From NCBI GenBank assembly GCA_039028975.1, contig JBCCHB010000153.1, forward strand, positions 1-38,525: a stretch of DNA of 38,525 bases. Reading direction: 5' to 3'. Positions 1-8,001 of this stretch are shown piece by piece. Below the pieces are notes generated by a model. The model saw nothing but the letters and a program-made list of their open reading frames with translations, made no database searches and was not told the DNA's origin. Each line of letters begins with the position of its first letter. Position 1 is the first letter of the stretch. The DNA comes from JAHBNG01 sp039028975 (lineage in GTDB: Bacteria; Chloroflexota; Anaerolineae; Caldilineales; Caldilineaceae). The translations under genes were made by a program, and so were the position numbers.

Positions 1-5
1 CCGTT

Positions 6-30
6 TCTGAACTCTTTTGGTTCAGAGTTC
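6..30. other. short stem-loop near the window edge
   Basis: Two overlapping perfect arm pairs can form: GAACTCT (9-15) with AGAGTTC (24-30), or TCTGAAC (6-12) with GTTCAGA (20-26). It lies about 90 bp beyond the stop of the minus-strand nuclease gene. There is no T-run, so it is not a classical terminator. Nothing else is recognisable in bases 1-121, although one minus frame is open for about 45 codons up to a stop at 22-24. Confidence 0.35.
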
Positions 31-121
31 CTCCCGATCCTTGGGTTCCACCCCCTGCTCGCGGACGTCGCTCTCAAGAGACTCAAAAACTCGTTGACCG
101 ATGGTGCCCTTCGCTCCACGA

Positions 122-1855
122 TTAAATGCACCTATATCCTTGAGTCCTAACCTGCTTAATTATGCCATTAATCACGTTTTTGCTATTGCAAGTTGGGCAC
201 TGTGTAGCAACTATTGTGATTTTCTTTGATGCTGATAAATTGCGATTGGGCGAAGGGGGTTTGGTGGCTTTAGCTTTTCTAATAGTTTTGCTACTGCGTA
301 TATATACTCGCTCTTGTTGGTAGTCAAAATACGCCCTCTTATTGATGAATTCGAAGTCGGGATGAGCAAAGTCTAGTTTTCGCCATGTGTAATAGTCAGA
401 AAGCTTTTCAATTTCCTCTACGAAATCTACAGATAAGTTAATATCTTGATTATCTGCCCCTTTATTAGGCTCAGTGGTAGTTATAATGCCTCGAATTGTC
501 TCTGCCACTATTTTCAGGGCAATACAATCCTCGATGTTATACGTTAAGAGCTTTTGCTTCCAGATAGCATTATGGCTAGATTCCCAATGAGATCTCCACA
601 CGATACTCTGAATCCCTGAGGCATCTGGTTCAGTCCACGAAAATCCTACGTATTTACCTACATATTTGAGCCCATTCGAATAGGTCGGGAAGTAAATATG
701 GTCATAAATGATTGAAAGGATATTGACCAAAGCATTTAATATTCGATCAACAGAAGTCTGATCTGGCAAGGTCTTTCTCATCTTTTTGATGTATGTTCGT
801 TCATAGCTACCATAACAAAAGATGACGAATTCTTCTCGTCGTGTAACCTCAGTTACGAACTGTTCAAATATCTCTGCTTCTTGTTCTTGGTTATCAGCCC
901 AAAACGAGAGATGTTCTTCTACATCATTTTCAACAATAATTAGCCCAATTAAATATATAAAGTCCCGATCAGGGTCACTCTCTACATCAATATAAATATA
1001 GACTGGACTATCTGGCATTTGCGCAGTTCCCAAAACGTAAACTTTTTCATCCCGTATTGCCATTGCCTGAAGCGCATGATAACGTTGCTGCGAGTCTTTC
1101 CCTGCATTCTTTCTTTTCCGTCGGGGTCTAAATGTATGAGCAAGTTGCGTAACTGTCAATATCCCTTTGCGATTGAAGGCTTTGATCTCTTTTTCAGATA
1201 TTCCCCAAATCAAACTGAGATTGTCTTCTTGGTGGGCTTGTTCATAACAGTGGTTTTGGAACTCACATATTTGGCAGTGGTAATTGAGAATTAGTTTGGG
1301 AATTTCTTCATCAATACACATCTTTTTAAACTCAAGCTGGATCTGTTCAATTTTTCGTGAATCTGTGTTGAGACGGACTGTAGTCGACTTGCATTCTTTG
1401 CCATGCCAGATGAGCCCAACTGCCGGGATTATTGCCTGATATTTAAAGAGGAATGTCGCACATAGCTCCAAAAAAAGTCGTTGCTCCTTGCGAATTTGTC
1501 TTCCTTCGTAAAACAACATAGGTGCATAATAAGAGAGCCCTTGTTGGTTTGTCTTTATATTCTTGATCCCATCTAGGACTAAGGAGAAATGATCACCCTC
1601 AATGGACGTATTAAGAATAAAGAGGGGATTTTTTTCTAAAATCGAAGCTGTAAGAGCCACATCGCCTATTATTTGTCCTTTAGTAGCCTGTGTACACATT
1701 TTATTGAGAGCATTGTGTTTTACTTCATTTCGCAATTTACCGCGCAAGTTTTCATAGTCTGATTTTATTCCAGACAGCCCCATTATCTTGAGGTAAGCCT
1801 TGTATTTACAACAGATATAGCTTTCAAGAATATCGTTTGTAATAGTAGCTTCCAT
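122..1855 (-). CDS. TM0106-type RecB-like / RNase H-fold putative nuclease
   Basis: A predicted cytoplasmic nuclease of the COG2251 (TM0106) type. The N-terminal half resembles a Cas4/RecB nuclease: an early Cys pair at CCKYKAYL and, near residue 200, the cluster CQICEFQNHC, which in this family completes an Fe-S site. The C-terminal half is an RNase H-like 3'-5' exonuclease fold beginning at YIDVESDPDRDFIYLIG, with later acidic residues in YNIEDCIAL. The last 25 residues carry CPTCNSKNV...GYRC, a zinc-ribbon start resembling the N-terminus of IS transposases; the protein stops right after the third Cys-containing element, so the ribbon looks cut short. I place the start at the ATG at 1855, which has GGGGGA just upstream, rather than the in-frame ATG at 1882. 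The gene is visibly AT-rich compared with the sulfatase beside it, which suggests transfer. Function in DNA repair, defence or mobile-element processing is unproven. Confidence 0.75.
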   Translation of the reverse strand: MEATITNDILESYICCKYKAYLKIMGLSGIKSDYENLRGKLRNEVKHNALNKMCTQATKGQIIGDVALTASILEKNPLFILNTSIEGDHFSLVLDGIKNIKTNQQGLSYYAPMLFYEGRQIRKEQRLFLELCATFLFKYQAIIPAVGLIWHGKECKSTTVRLNTDSRKIEQIQLEFKKMCIDEEIPKLILNYHCQICEFQNHCYEQAHQEDNLSLIWGISEKEIKAFNRKGILTVTQLAHTFRPRRKRKNAGKDSQQRYHALQAMAIRDEKVYVLGTAQMPDSPVYIYIDVESDPDRDFIYLIGLIIVENDVEEHLSFWADNQEQEAEIFEQFVTEVTRREEFVIFCYGSYERTYIKKMRKTLPDQTSVDRILNALVNILSIIYDHIYFPTYSNGLKYVGKYVGFSWTEPDASGIQSIVWRSHWESSHNAIWKQKLLTYNIEDCIALKIVAETIRGIITTTEPNKGADNQDINLSVDFVEEIEKLSDYYTWRKLDFAHPDFEFINKRAYFDYQQERVYIRSSKTIRKAKATKPPSPNRNLSASKKITIVATQCPTCNSKNVINGIIKQVRTQGYRCI

Positions 1856-2006
1856 TGCCGTTCCCCCAGTGTCATGAACCAAACGCGTATTATGATACTC
1901 GTATTGGGATATCCATCGTGGTCATCTAGAATATTTAGGCCGTAAAGAAAGTCTCTTATCCGTCTAAGGCATGGTTTCGTCCTAAAGTTGTAGAGTATGA
2001 TTCCTG

Positions 2007-3470
2007 TCACGAATGCCATCGGTCCTCTTGATGAGTCGCATCCGTCTTCACCAACCAATCGACTAACCGCATCAGCATCCGTTCTTTGATGGCCCGATGC
2101 CTCTCCGAGGCCCATAGGTTGTGCGTCTCCTGTGGATCAGCCTGCATGTCATACAGCTCACCTTGGATCTGTACGCCTGCCCCAATTGGTTCGTCATAAA
2201 CATTGAGCTTGTATTGTTCGTCACGGAACATGGTGCAATGGATCGGTGGCTCAAAATAAGTGCCGCCCTCGCCATAGCCGCTATTGCGATAGAGGGTAAC
2301 GGCATGATCCCGATAGCTGGCCGATGATTGACCGCTTTGGATTAGTTCGATGAGATCCATGCTTTGCGGCATCCACTGTTGGCGTTTATCCGCCTCAATG
2401 CCTGCGGCGGCTAGGATGGTGGCGGCCATATCATGAAGCTGCACCAAATGGGGTACGCGCGTTTCTGGCTCAATGACACCGGGATAGCGCAGGATGAGCG
2501 GCACGCGGGAGCAAGCATCGTGAAACCAGGCCCCTTTACGCGTGAGGTGATGATCACCGAGCATGTCGCCGTGGTCGCTGGTAAAGATGACCAACGTGTT
2601 TTCAGTCAAACCCTGCTCGTCCAATGTCTGCAAAACCCGACCCACTTCTTGATCTAGATGGGCAATCGAGGCATAGTAGCCCAAGCGCATCTCATCGATC
2701 GCGTCTCGATCCAACGCAACCCCATCTCTGAAATAGCGCAACGCCCGCTCGCGCGCTAGACCGTCGGGAACTGGCGCATTCTCCGTGTCTGGTTCAATCA
2801 GTTCCAGGAGCTTATCCAGCTCAACCAACTACGCCATCTCCTGCGGATAATCGAAGTAGGGGTCATGGGGGTCGAAGAGGCTCATCTGACAGAAGAAGGG
2901 CTTTGCGCCATCCTGCTTCTCCAAAAAGTGGATAGTGCGCTCCGCGACCCAACGGGTAAAGTGATGCTCTGCCGGGAAGTGACGCAGTTGACGATTTTCC
3001 TCTAGCAAGCGTTGATGAAAGGTGGGATCCCGCTCCGCCAGCCATTGCACATAAGCATTGAAGGGACTGTCCAGATGAATTGCTGGGTCGATGCACCACT
3101 CATACTCGTCAAAGCCATCGTTGGGGTGGCGCGTTTCCGCTTCGATAGTGCGACCCGGGACATGGAGTTTGCCGATTAGCGCGGTCTGGTAGCCCTGCTG
3201 CTGTAAATGGGCAGGGAAAAGCACCTGGTCATCGGTCAATCGATCATGGAGCCGATAGACGCCGTGGTTGGGTACCGTCTTGCCTGTAAGCAGGCTAGCG
3301 CGACTGGGTGTGCAGATGGTCGCATTGACGTAGCATTGGTCAAAGAGTGCGCCTTCAGCCGCTAGCCGATCAATATTCGGTGTGGCAATCGCCTCGCACC
3401 CCGTGCAGCCCAAACTGTCCCAGCGCTGCTGGCCGGTCATGATAAGAAGGATATTTGGGTGAGCTATCAT
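2007..3470 (-). pseudogene. sulfatase (formylglycine type), split by an in-frame TAG
   Basis: Two open stretches in the same frame together make a complete arylsulfatase-type enzyme of about 487 residues. The 5' part (3470-2829) has the formylglycine signature C53-T-P-S-R; the 3' part (2828-2007) has the metal motif SDHGDMLGDH and a KGAWFHDACSRVP segment. They are separated by a single TAG at 2831-2829. Right after it comes TTG, and AGGAG lies nine bases before that TTG, so stop-restart translation into two halves is conceivable. A second defect supports decay: the usual ILLIMTDQQR metal-binding start reads ILLIMTGQQR, so the Asp ligand has become Gly. Sulfatases of this class hydrolyse sulfate esters of sugars or aromatics. 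I call it a pseudogene; a sequencing error could explain one defect but hardly both. Confidence 0.8.
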
Positions 3471-3537
3471 GCTTACACCGTGCTATAAACCATGCCCAAA
3501 CGTGACATTGTGCAGCGCCGAATGTAATTGTAAGCCC

Positions 3538-4371
3538 TCAATAGCTATCATCCGGCAATGTAGAAATGAAACTTTCAACCTCTTTGTTGAAATAAATCGC
3601 ATTTTCGTAATGTGGACTGTGTCCTGAATTTGGGATTATTATTAAACGACTATTCTGTATGCTGTGAGTGATACTCTCAGCCGTTTTTTTGAAAACACTT
3701 CGATCGTTCTCGCCGCAAATAATGAGTGCTGGTTTGGTGAAAGTTTCAAAGTCTTTTATGGTACTTCGCCTCGACTCACAAGCTTGCGAACCATAAGCAT
3801 AAGTATATGCTGACACTAAACAGAATTGTTCTTTTCTGGCTTTTTGTTCACAAACATCCAAGTGAGTCACACTAGCCCACAATCCATTTTCCTGCTGAAA
3901 GTTCCACGCTGCTTCCATTCCCTGCTTTAACGCAATTATTCTCTCTTGTTGATACAGCTTATCAACAGTAGGTGTTGAGTCCCTGTATTCTGGTAACCCT
4001 GCAGTATTAACCAATATCAGAGCACGTACATCTTCTGGAAATTGCAAGGACCATTCTTCTGCGACCGCGCCTCCCATCGAGTGGCCGACAATAACCGAAG
4101 GAGCCAATCCAAGGGTTGTGGTGAAATCGTGCATTACTGTCGCGAGCTTACGAATATCATAATACTTGGGTTTCGTAGGTGTATATGAAGCTCCATGCCC
4201 AGGCAAATCAATGGCCACAACCGTAAAACCTAGAGCAAGTAGGCGTCCCCGATTCTTGTTCCAGTCTTGTTTCGATCCCATTAGGCCGTGTATCAAAACA
4301 AGTGAGTTTTCATTCGACTCCCCGTCAATATCATAACTTATGTCAAACCCATGAACATTAATAAGTGCCAT
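3538..4371 (-). CDS. alpha/beta hydrolase
   Basis: A 277-residue alpha/beta-hydrolase fold enzyme, probably cytoplasmic (no signal peptide). Visible landmarks: the oxyanion segment LVLIHGLMGSKQDW, the strand VVAIDLPGHGAS, the nucleophile elbow VGHSMGG (Ser98), the acid in CGENDRS (Asp223) and the histidine in NSGHSPH (His251). The full catalytic triad and family-typical length suggest a working hydrolase. The substrate (ester, lactone, haloacid or C-C bond) cannot be read from sequence. The gene is AT-richer than the sulfatase on its left. It stands alone: 67 bp of spacer before the sulfatase and about 50 bp after the sialidase remnant, both on the same strand. Confidence 0.85.
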   Translation of the reverse strand: MALINVHGFDISYDIDGESNENSLVLIHGLMGSKQDWNKNRGRLLALGFTVVAIDLPGHGASYTPTKPKYYDIRKLATVMHDFTTTLGLAPSVIVGHSMGGAVAEEWSLQFPEDVRALILVNTAGLPEYRDSTPTVDKLYQQERIIALKQGMEAAWNFQQENGLWASVTHLDVCEQKARKEQFCLVSAYTYAYGSQACESRRSTIKDFETFTKPALIICGENDRSVFKKTAESITHSIQNSRLIIIPNSGHSPHYENAIYFNKEVESFISTLPDDSY

Positions 4372-4422
4372 GACTTACCCTTTTGCAGTGGAACTAAACA
4401 GCAATTCACCACTTACCATCTG

Positions 4423-4962
4423 TTAAGCATCCAACCACGCCAGATTAAACGCATAATGAACCTTGCTCGACAGCAGATGGATGATGCCGTTCTCTGTCTG
4501 GGTCGCGGTGAGATAGCCTCTGGGTTCTGCCAATGTGGGCGACATGACAAACTTTCCCGTCCAGGCCCCGCCATCGAGCCAGTGCTCCGGCCGGTCGTCA
4601 GTGATTAAGCGGCGGACGGGCCACGTCGCACCCTCATCGTACGAGAGGGCACCGAATAGACCACGTCCCGTCCAAGATTGCTCTCCTGTTGCACCATCGT
4701 TACCTGCAAATCCGCTCTTAAATTCCATACCTAGCGTAAACGAGAAAAAGGCTAGCGGTCCCTCCTGTAAACTGAGAAGAACGGGCCGCTGCCCACTGCG
4801 AATGGCGTCGAAAATGCTGGGTGTACGCACAAACGTTGCGCCGCCATCGCTGGAAATGCTTTGGGGCATGGCTGGATCGACATCCCCACGTAGACGACGC
4901 CCTAACCCCAGAATGCAACCATCCTTCAATTGAGTTACGCCTGCATGAATACCATACCCCAT
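4423..4962 (-). pseudogene. sialidase / BNR-repeat protein, C-terminal fragment
   Basis: About 179 residues of a BNR-repeat (exo-sialidase-like) beta-propeller. Two Asp-box-like motifs are visible, SSDGGATFVRT and SYDEGATWPVRR, and the text from YGIHAGVTQLKDG matches an internal blade of the family, which usually exceeds 330 residues. The N-terminal half is absent, and the open frame begins exactly where a permease N-terminus ends, so this is a 3' remnant and not a short gene. In full-length relatives the enzyme removes terminal sugars from glycans outside the cell. Confidence 0.7.
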
Positions 4963-5128
4963 ACATGGTCCAGTAATGGAAGATCAAAAAGTAGATCAGT
5001 GGAATGAAGAACATCAAGTAGAGGAACTCGTCTCGCTTCCAGGCTTTGCTAGCGCGCTGAAACCGGGACGGCGCATGCGTCCCAGAGAGGGAAGACGAGC
5101 GGGGGAGGGATGAAGCTGTCGCTTTCAT
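4955..5128 (-). pseudogene. sugar ABC permease (LplB-like), N-terminal fragment
   Basis: The first 60 or so codons encode a typical LplB-type permease start: a basic linker, then a membrane segment around FLYLMFFIPLIYFLIFHYW followed by TMYGV, which in intact relatives leads into the first periplasmic loop. Homology stops at the MYGV motif, and the DNA continues in another frame as the sialidase fragment. The start ATG at 5128 has GGAG about eight bases upstream, so the original translation signal survives. Only the first of about six membrane helices is left. Confidence 0.6.
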
Positions 5129-5531
5129 CGGCCACTCCGTTTAAAGCCTGACCGAAAAGCGGTTATGAGCCCTTTCGCTAACGAGGAGAGAGGGAATCAC
5201 TACAGAGCTTTTCGGATAAATATGATTGTCAAGGAAACCAGGATTGAGGTAGGATAGAATGCGAACTATGCGTGAGACACATTGATAGGATACTGTTGTA
5301 CCCCGTATTTATAGAATGCTTTTCTATACTTTGTTTAGTATATCATGGGAAAAATAGTGGGTCAAAATAAAATATTGTACTGCAATTGAGGGCCTAACGC
5401 TTTATTATCTTGCCCACGATGGCCTTCTTGATCCCCAGGTGGACGGCAGCTCCAAAATAAAAAAGGGCTTCGCCCAACCTCACCCGCGGAGTCCGTGACT
5501 CAGTCCCAGAACCGCTGAGTGCGAACTGGCT
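5129..5531. other. intergenic stretch between two gene remnants
   Basis: No intact gene is seen. Bases 5310-5380 are AT-rich and could hold promoter elements for the minus-strand permease remnant. GCCTAAC at 5392-5398 matches an integron core heptamer on the minus strand, but no partner arm is found. The minus frame across 5394-5500 reads like a protein tail ending KKAIVGKIIKR; I cannot identify it. Confidence 0.4.
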
Positions 5532-5948
5532 ATGCGAATCCACTCGAGTGATTTTATACTTTCCTATACTATGAAAAAGATCGCTACGATTGCCGAGACA
5601 TATCACATTCCCATTTCTCCCCGCAACGCCAGCGGTTCGATCAACGTCCTGGCCGGTGCGCACGTGATGGCGTTGGTGCCCAACCACTACCTTGTCGAGA
5701 CCAGCAGGGCGAAACTGAATGCCTACGATGTCTTTATCGACCACCCTCTCGATATCCGAGGGGACAAGCTCGATCTGTCCGACCGACCCGGTCTGGGCAT
5801 CGAACTGGATAAGGAGTATATGCGCGCCCATGCCGTTGCGGGCTATGTGAGGCTACGGAGGGTAGCGAAGCGCGCGGAAAAGCCATACTATACTGCAGCT
5901 CATAACCTAGCAGACGGCAGGCGTTCTCTACATTTGTGCAGCCTGTAG
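5532..5948 (+). pseudogene. mandelate racemase / muconate-lactonizing enzyme family, C-terminal fragment
   Basis: Codons from about 5570 to 5850 encode the last third of an enolase-superfamily dehydratase: KKIATIAETYHIPISP carries the conserved barrel strand, followed by NVLAGAHVMALVPNHY and the C-terminal lid segment HPLDIRGDKLDLSDRPGLGIELD. Intact enzymes are 350-400 residues with metal ligands upstream; those are missing. The first dozen codons and the last 30 do not look like the family, so both ends are junctions. The open frame overlaps the end of the convergent HD gene by 21 bp. Confidence 0.7.
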
Positions 5949-6491
5949 ATCGGGGATGAACGACTCAATCGGTGGCGTGTGCTGGTCAGGTACCTTCGCA
6001 GCATCATCCCATGCTCGAACCCGCAACGCCGCTTTATAGTTCACTTCCGCTTCAAAGTCAGCGACCTCTGCCTGCGTCATCGTTCCGCCCTGATCGTGGA
6101 AGCTCTGTAGCGACGTTGGAGACAATCGGTCTTGGTACGCTGGCTTTACCGTACACAGATATCGTTTTGCGGGCACGTGTAGCCGAACCGGATCGCTTAC
6201 TTCTGGACCGAAGTGCGCGCTTAGCCAGCGTGCACCACGCGCTTCGTGCGCATCATCGAGGTTCTCCGGATCCCTGGCGTGAGCGTCGCCAGGCATTTCA
6301 TCGTCTAACAGATGGCCGATATCGTGCAATAGCGCAGCCGCGATAAGCACCGATGAAGCACCACTGTCGCGGGCCAAGCTAGCGGCCTGCAAGGCATGCT
6401 CGATCTGGGTCACCGCTTCGGCACCGTAGATCTCACCACCAGACGTCTGAAACACCGTTAAGATGTGTTGTATAGTCTCTTCCTTTGACAT
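5928..6491 (-). CDS. PhnZ-like HD-domain mixed-valent diiron oxygenase
   Basis: A 187-residue HD-domain protein of the type annotated as phosphonate-degradation HD oxygenase. PhnZ cleaves (R)-2-amino-1-hydroxyethylphosphonate to glycine and phosphate using a mixed-valent diiron centre. The residues I associate with that family are in place: Tyr22 and Glu25 in YGAEAVTQIEHALQ, His32, the His56-Asp57 pair in LLHDIGHLL, His82, His105 and Lys109 in LHVPAKRYL, and an Asp at 162/163. The length also fits. It is the second gene of an operon: the TIM-barrel gene ends 22 bp upstream, and the spacer contains a doubled CAAGTAGGAGAT-type ribosome site, with AGGAG about nine bases before the ATG. No PhnY hydroxylase sits beside it, so a different hydroxylated substrate is possible. 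Confidence 0.75.
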   Translation of the reverse strand: MSKEETIQHILTVFQTSGGEIYGAEAVTQIEHALQAASLARDSGASSVLIAAALLHDIGHLLDDEMPGDAHARDPENLDDAHEARGARWLSAHFGPEVSDPVRLHVPAKRYLCTVKPAYQDRLSPTSLQSFHDQGGTMTQAEVADFEAEVNYKAALRVRAWDDAAKVPDQHTPPIESFIPDLQAAQM

Positions 6492-6513
6492 ACGTTATCT
6501 CCTACTTGATCTC

Positions 6514-7314
6514 CTACTTGTCCTGAAGTCGTTCAAAATTTCGCGAAACATCTCTGATATCGGCGACCCGAGATAGCTCGTACATAAAAACGCCAGGATA
6601 GCCGATGTCATCCAGTGTCTGCAAAATCGATGACCACTGAATGTTGCCATGCGTTGGCAAAAGATGTTCGTCGTGTTGACCGTGATTGTCGTGGATGTGG
6701 ACGGTGAATAGCTTTTCTCCAGCAATACGTAAAGCCTCGACTGGATCACCATTGAGGTTCCGATGACCCGTATCAATGCAGATACCGATGGCATCCAAAC
6801 CAACGGCACGAACCAGATTTTTCAGATTGACTGGGTCGCTAAAATAGCCGCGACCCAGATTTTCTACCGCAATGCGGATGTTGTGGTCAGCGGCGTATGT
6901 GGTTATCTGCTGAAGATTTTCGGTCAAAGCCGCCAACTGCTCACCATGTTCTGGCTGATCGCGTTCAGCAATCGCGATGTCGTGGGTGACCATAATGCCG
7001 CCGCCCAGTCGCGCAAAGGCGTCAATCGCGGTTTGGTAGCTGGCGAACAGATGCTGACGCTGATCCGGGGACGAAGCCCATAGCACACAAGCTTGATCAA
7101 GATAGAGCAAATGGGCGTGTAACGTATAAACCTGCATTTCCAGATCATCTAACGCTGCTCTCAGCGTGCGAAAGGCTGCTAAATCTGTGTAATCGAACGC
7201 AGGATGATAGTCGGTTAATTCGAGTATTTCGACACCACTTCCCTTGATTTCTTTGAGTAATTCAGCATTTAGCTGCCTATCTCTATAGGCAATTGTTGAT
7301 GCACCAATCTTCAT
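6514..7314 (-). CDS. sugar phosphate isomerase/epimerase (xylose-isomerase-like TIM barrel)
   Basis: A 266-residue AP-endonuclease-2 / xylose-isomerase-like TIM barrel, cytoplasmic. Barrel landmarks are visible: MKIGASTIAYRDR at the first strand, GVEILELTDYHP, VENLGRGYFSDP, GICIDTGHRNLNG and FTVHIHDNHGQHDEHLLP. The Glu, Asp-x-x-His and His-x-His residues are the usual divalent-metal ligands. Such enzymes isomerise or epimerise sugars or related hydroxy acids; the substrate is not evident. It is the first gene of the operon with the PhnZ-like HD oxygenase, so the pair may act on the same compound. The ATG at 7314 opens the barrel directly, and no longer start is needed. Confidence 0.85.
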   Translation of the reverse strand: MKIGASTIAYRDRQLNAELLKEIKGSGVEILELTDYHPAFDYTDLAAFRTLRAALDDLEMQVYTLHAHLLYLDQACVLWASSPDQRQHLFASYQTAIDAFARLGGGIMVTHDIAIAERDQPEHGEQLAALTENLQQITTYAADHNIRIAVENLGRGYFSDPVNLKNLVRAVGLDAIGICIDTGHRNLNGDPVEALRIAGEKLFTVHIHDNHGQHDEHLLPTHGNIQWSSILQTLDDIGYPGVFMYELSRVADIRDVSRNFERLQDK

Positions 7315-7481
7315 AAATTTGCTCCATTGGTTACCGCCTAATCCTCATCACGCTCAGACCTGACATAAAAAGTCTAATCCTGGAGGGTCAGATTCGCAAG
7401 ATCTTCTTTCTGGAAATCGTTAAGAATCTTGAATATGTCCGACATATATGCCATAGTGTAGCATTGCCACAACCGAACTAT

Positions 7482-7545
7482 TGAACTATCACGGTGCATG
7501 AAATGGCGAGAATTTGCGCAACATCTTCGCGGATGTGATAGTTCA
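7482..7545. repeat. 11 bp inverted repeat with 42 bp spacer
   Basis: TGAACTATCAC (7482-7492) and GTGATAGTTCA (7535-7545) are perfect reverse complements. The spacing suits a long RNA hairpin or a pair of protein-binding half-sites. A partial extra half-site (GAACTA) precedes the left arm. Function unknown. Confidence 0.6.
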
Positions 7546-7613
7546 TGCCGGTTGATGGCATAATGAACATGCTGGGTAACAAGAGACAGCGTTGGTTTAG
7601 ACCGAGCAATAAG

Positions 7614-7646
7614 CTGAATAAATGGTGCGAAATACCATTTATTCAG
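7614..7646. repeat. perfect 13 bp hairpin
   Basis: CTGAATAAATGGT (7614-7626) and ACCATTTATTCAG (7634-7646) form a perfect stem with a seven-base loop. No T-run follows on either strand, so it is not a standard terminator. It may be an operator or a DNA hairpin left by a mobile element. Confidence 0.65.
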
Positions 7647-7836
7647 ATCGGGTTCCGATATTGACAGACGGCAGTGGACTTATGTGGAATACTGTATATT
7701 GAGCGAAGTTCACGTGTTATCTAGAGGAATCATGTTGGCTCGCTCACAGGGCACAATAAGTCCTGGTGGGTAAGAGCATCTCTTCGTTGTAGACTTCATT
7801 CCCACGGCGGCTTTCGTTCACTACTGGCCTTTTGAG

Positions 7837-7917
7837 TTGACAATAGACACCCTCTCATAGTATTAAGAGTGCAACGGTCCTTGAGCGTTTGACATCATAA
7901 ACCCATCCAGGTTAAAT
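7837..7917 (+). promoter_or_regulatory. tandem sigma70-like promoter candidates for the STAND gene
   Basis: TTGACA (7837-7842), 18 bp, TATTAA (7861-7866); and TTGACA (7889-7894), 17 bp, TTAAAT (7912-7917). Both have a consensus -35 and acceptable spacing, with weaker -10 boxes. They lie 85-165 bp before the first possible start codon of the STAND gene. Confidence 0.4.
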
Positions 7918-8001
7918 ATGCTTATCTTTCATGCCAGTCGCTTCCATTCAAGGACAACTTGGAATTATGAACTGAATGGTGAAAGCTATCAGTAAAGTTT
8001 A

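Larger units (their letters stand above)
7315..8001. other. 690 bp non-coding leader before the STAND gene
   Basis: No gene or gene remnant is recognised in any frame. The stretch holds two inverted repeats and two promoter-like pairs (listed separately). It also separates the GC-balanced minus-strand operon from the AT-rich plus-strand STAND gene, and so marks the left edge of that island. Confidence 0.6.

Noticed and set aside
1783..2115. A 110-codon minus frame between the nuclease and sulfatase genes.
   Set aside because: It overlaps the real N- and C-termini of both neighbours in another frame, with no family-like text or ribosome site.
5392..5398. GCCTAAC as another integron core site.
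   Set aside because: No complementary arm occurs within 140 bp on either side, and a heptamer is expected by chance a few times in 38 kb.
5394..5831. A 145-codon minus-strand frame across the enolase fragment.
   Set aside because: Most of it is antisense to the recognisable enolase-family text on the plus strand. Only the last 35 codons look protein-like, and I cannot identify them.
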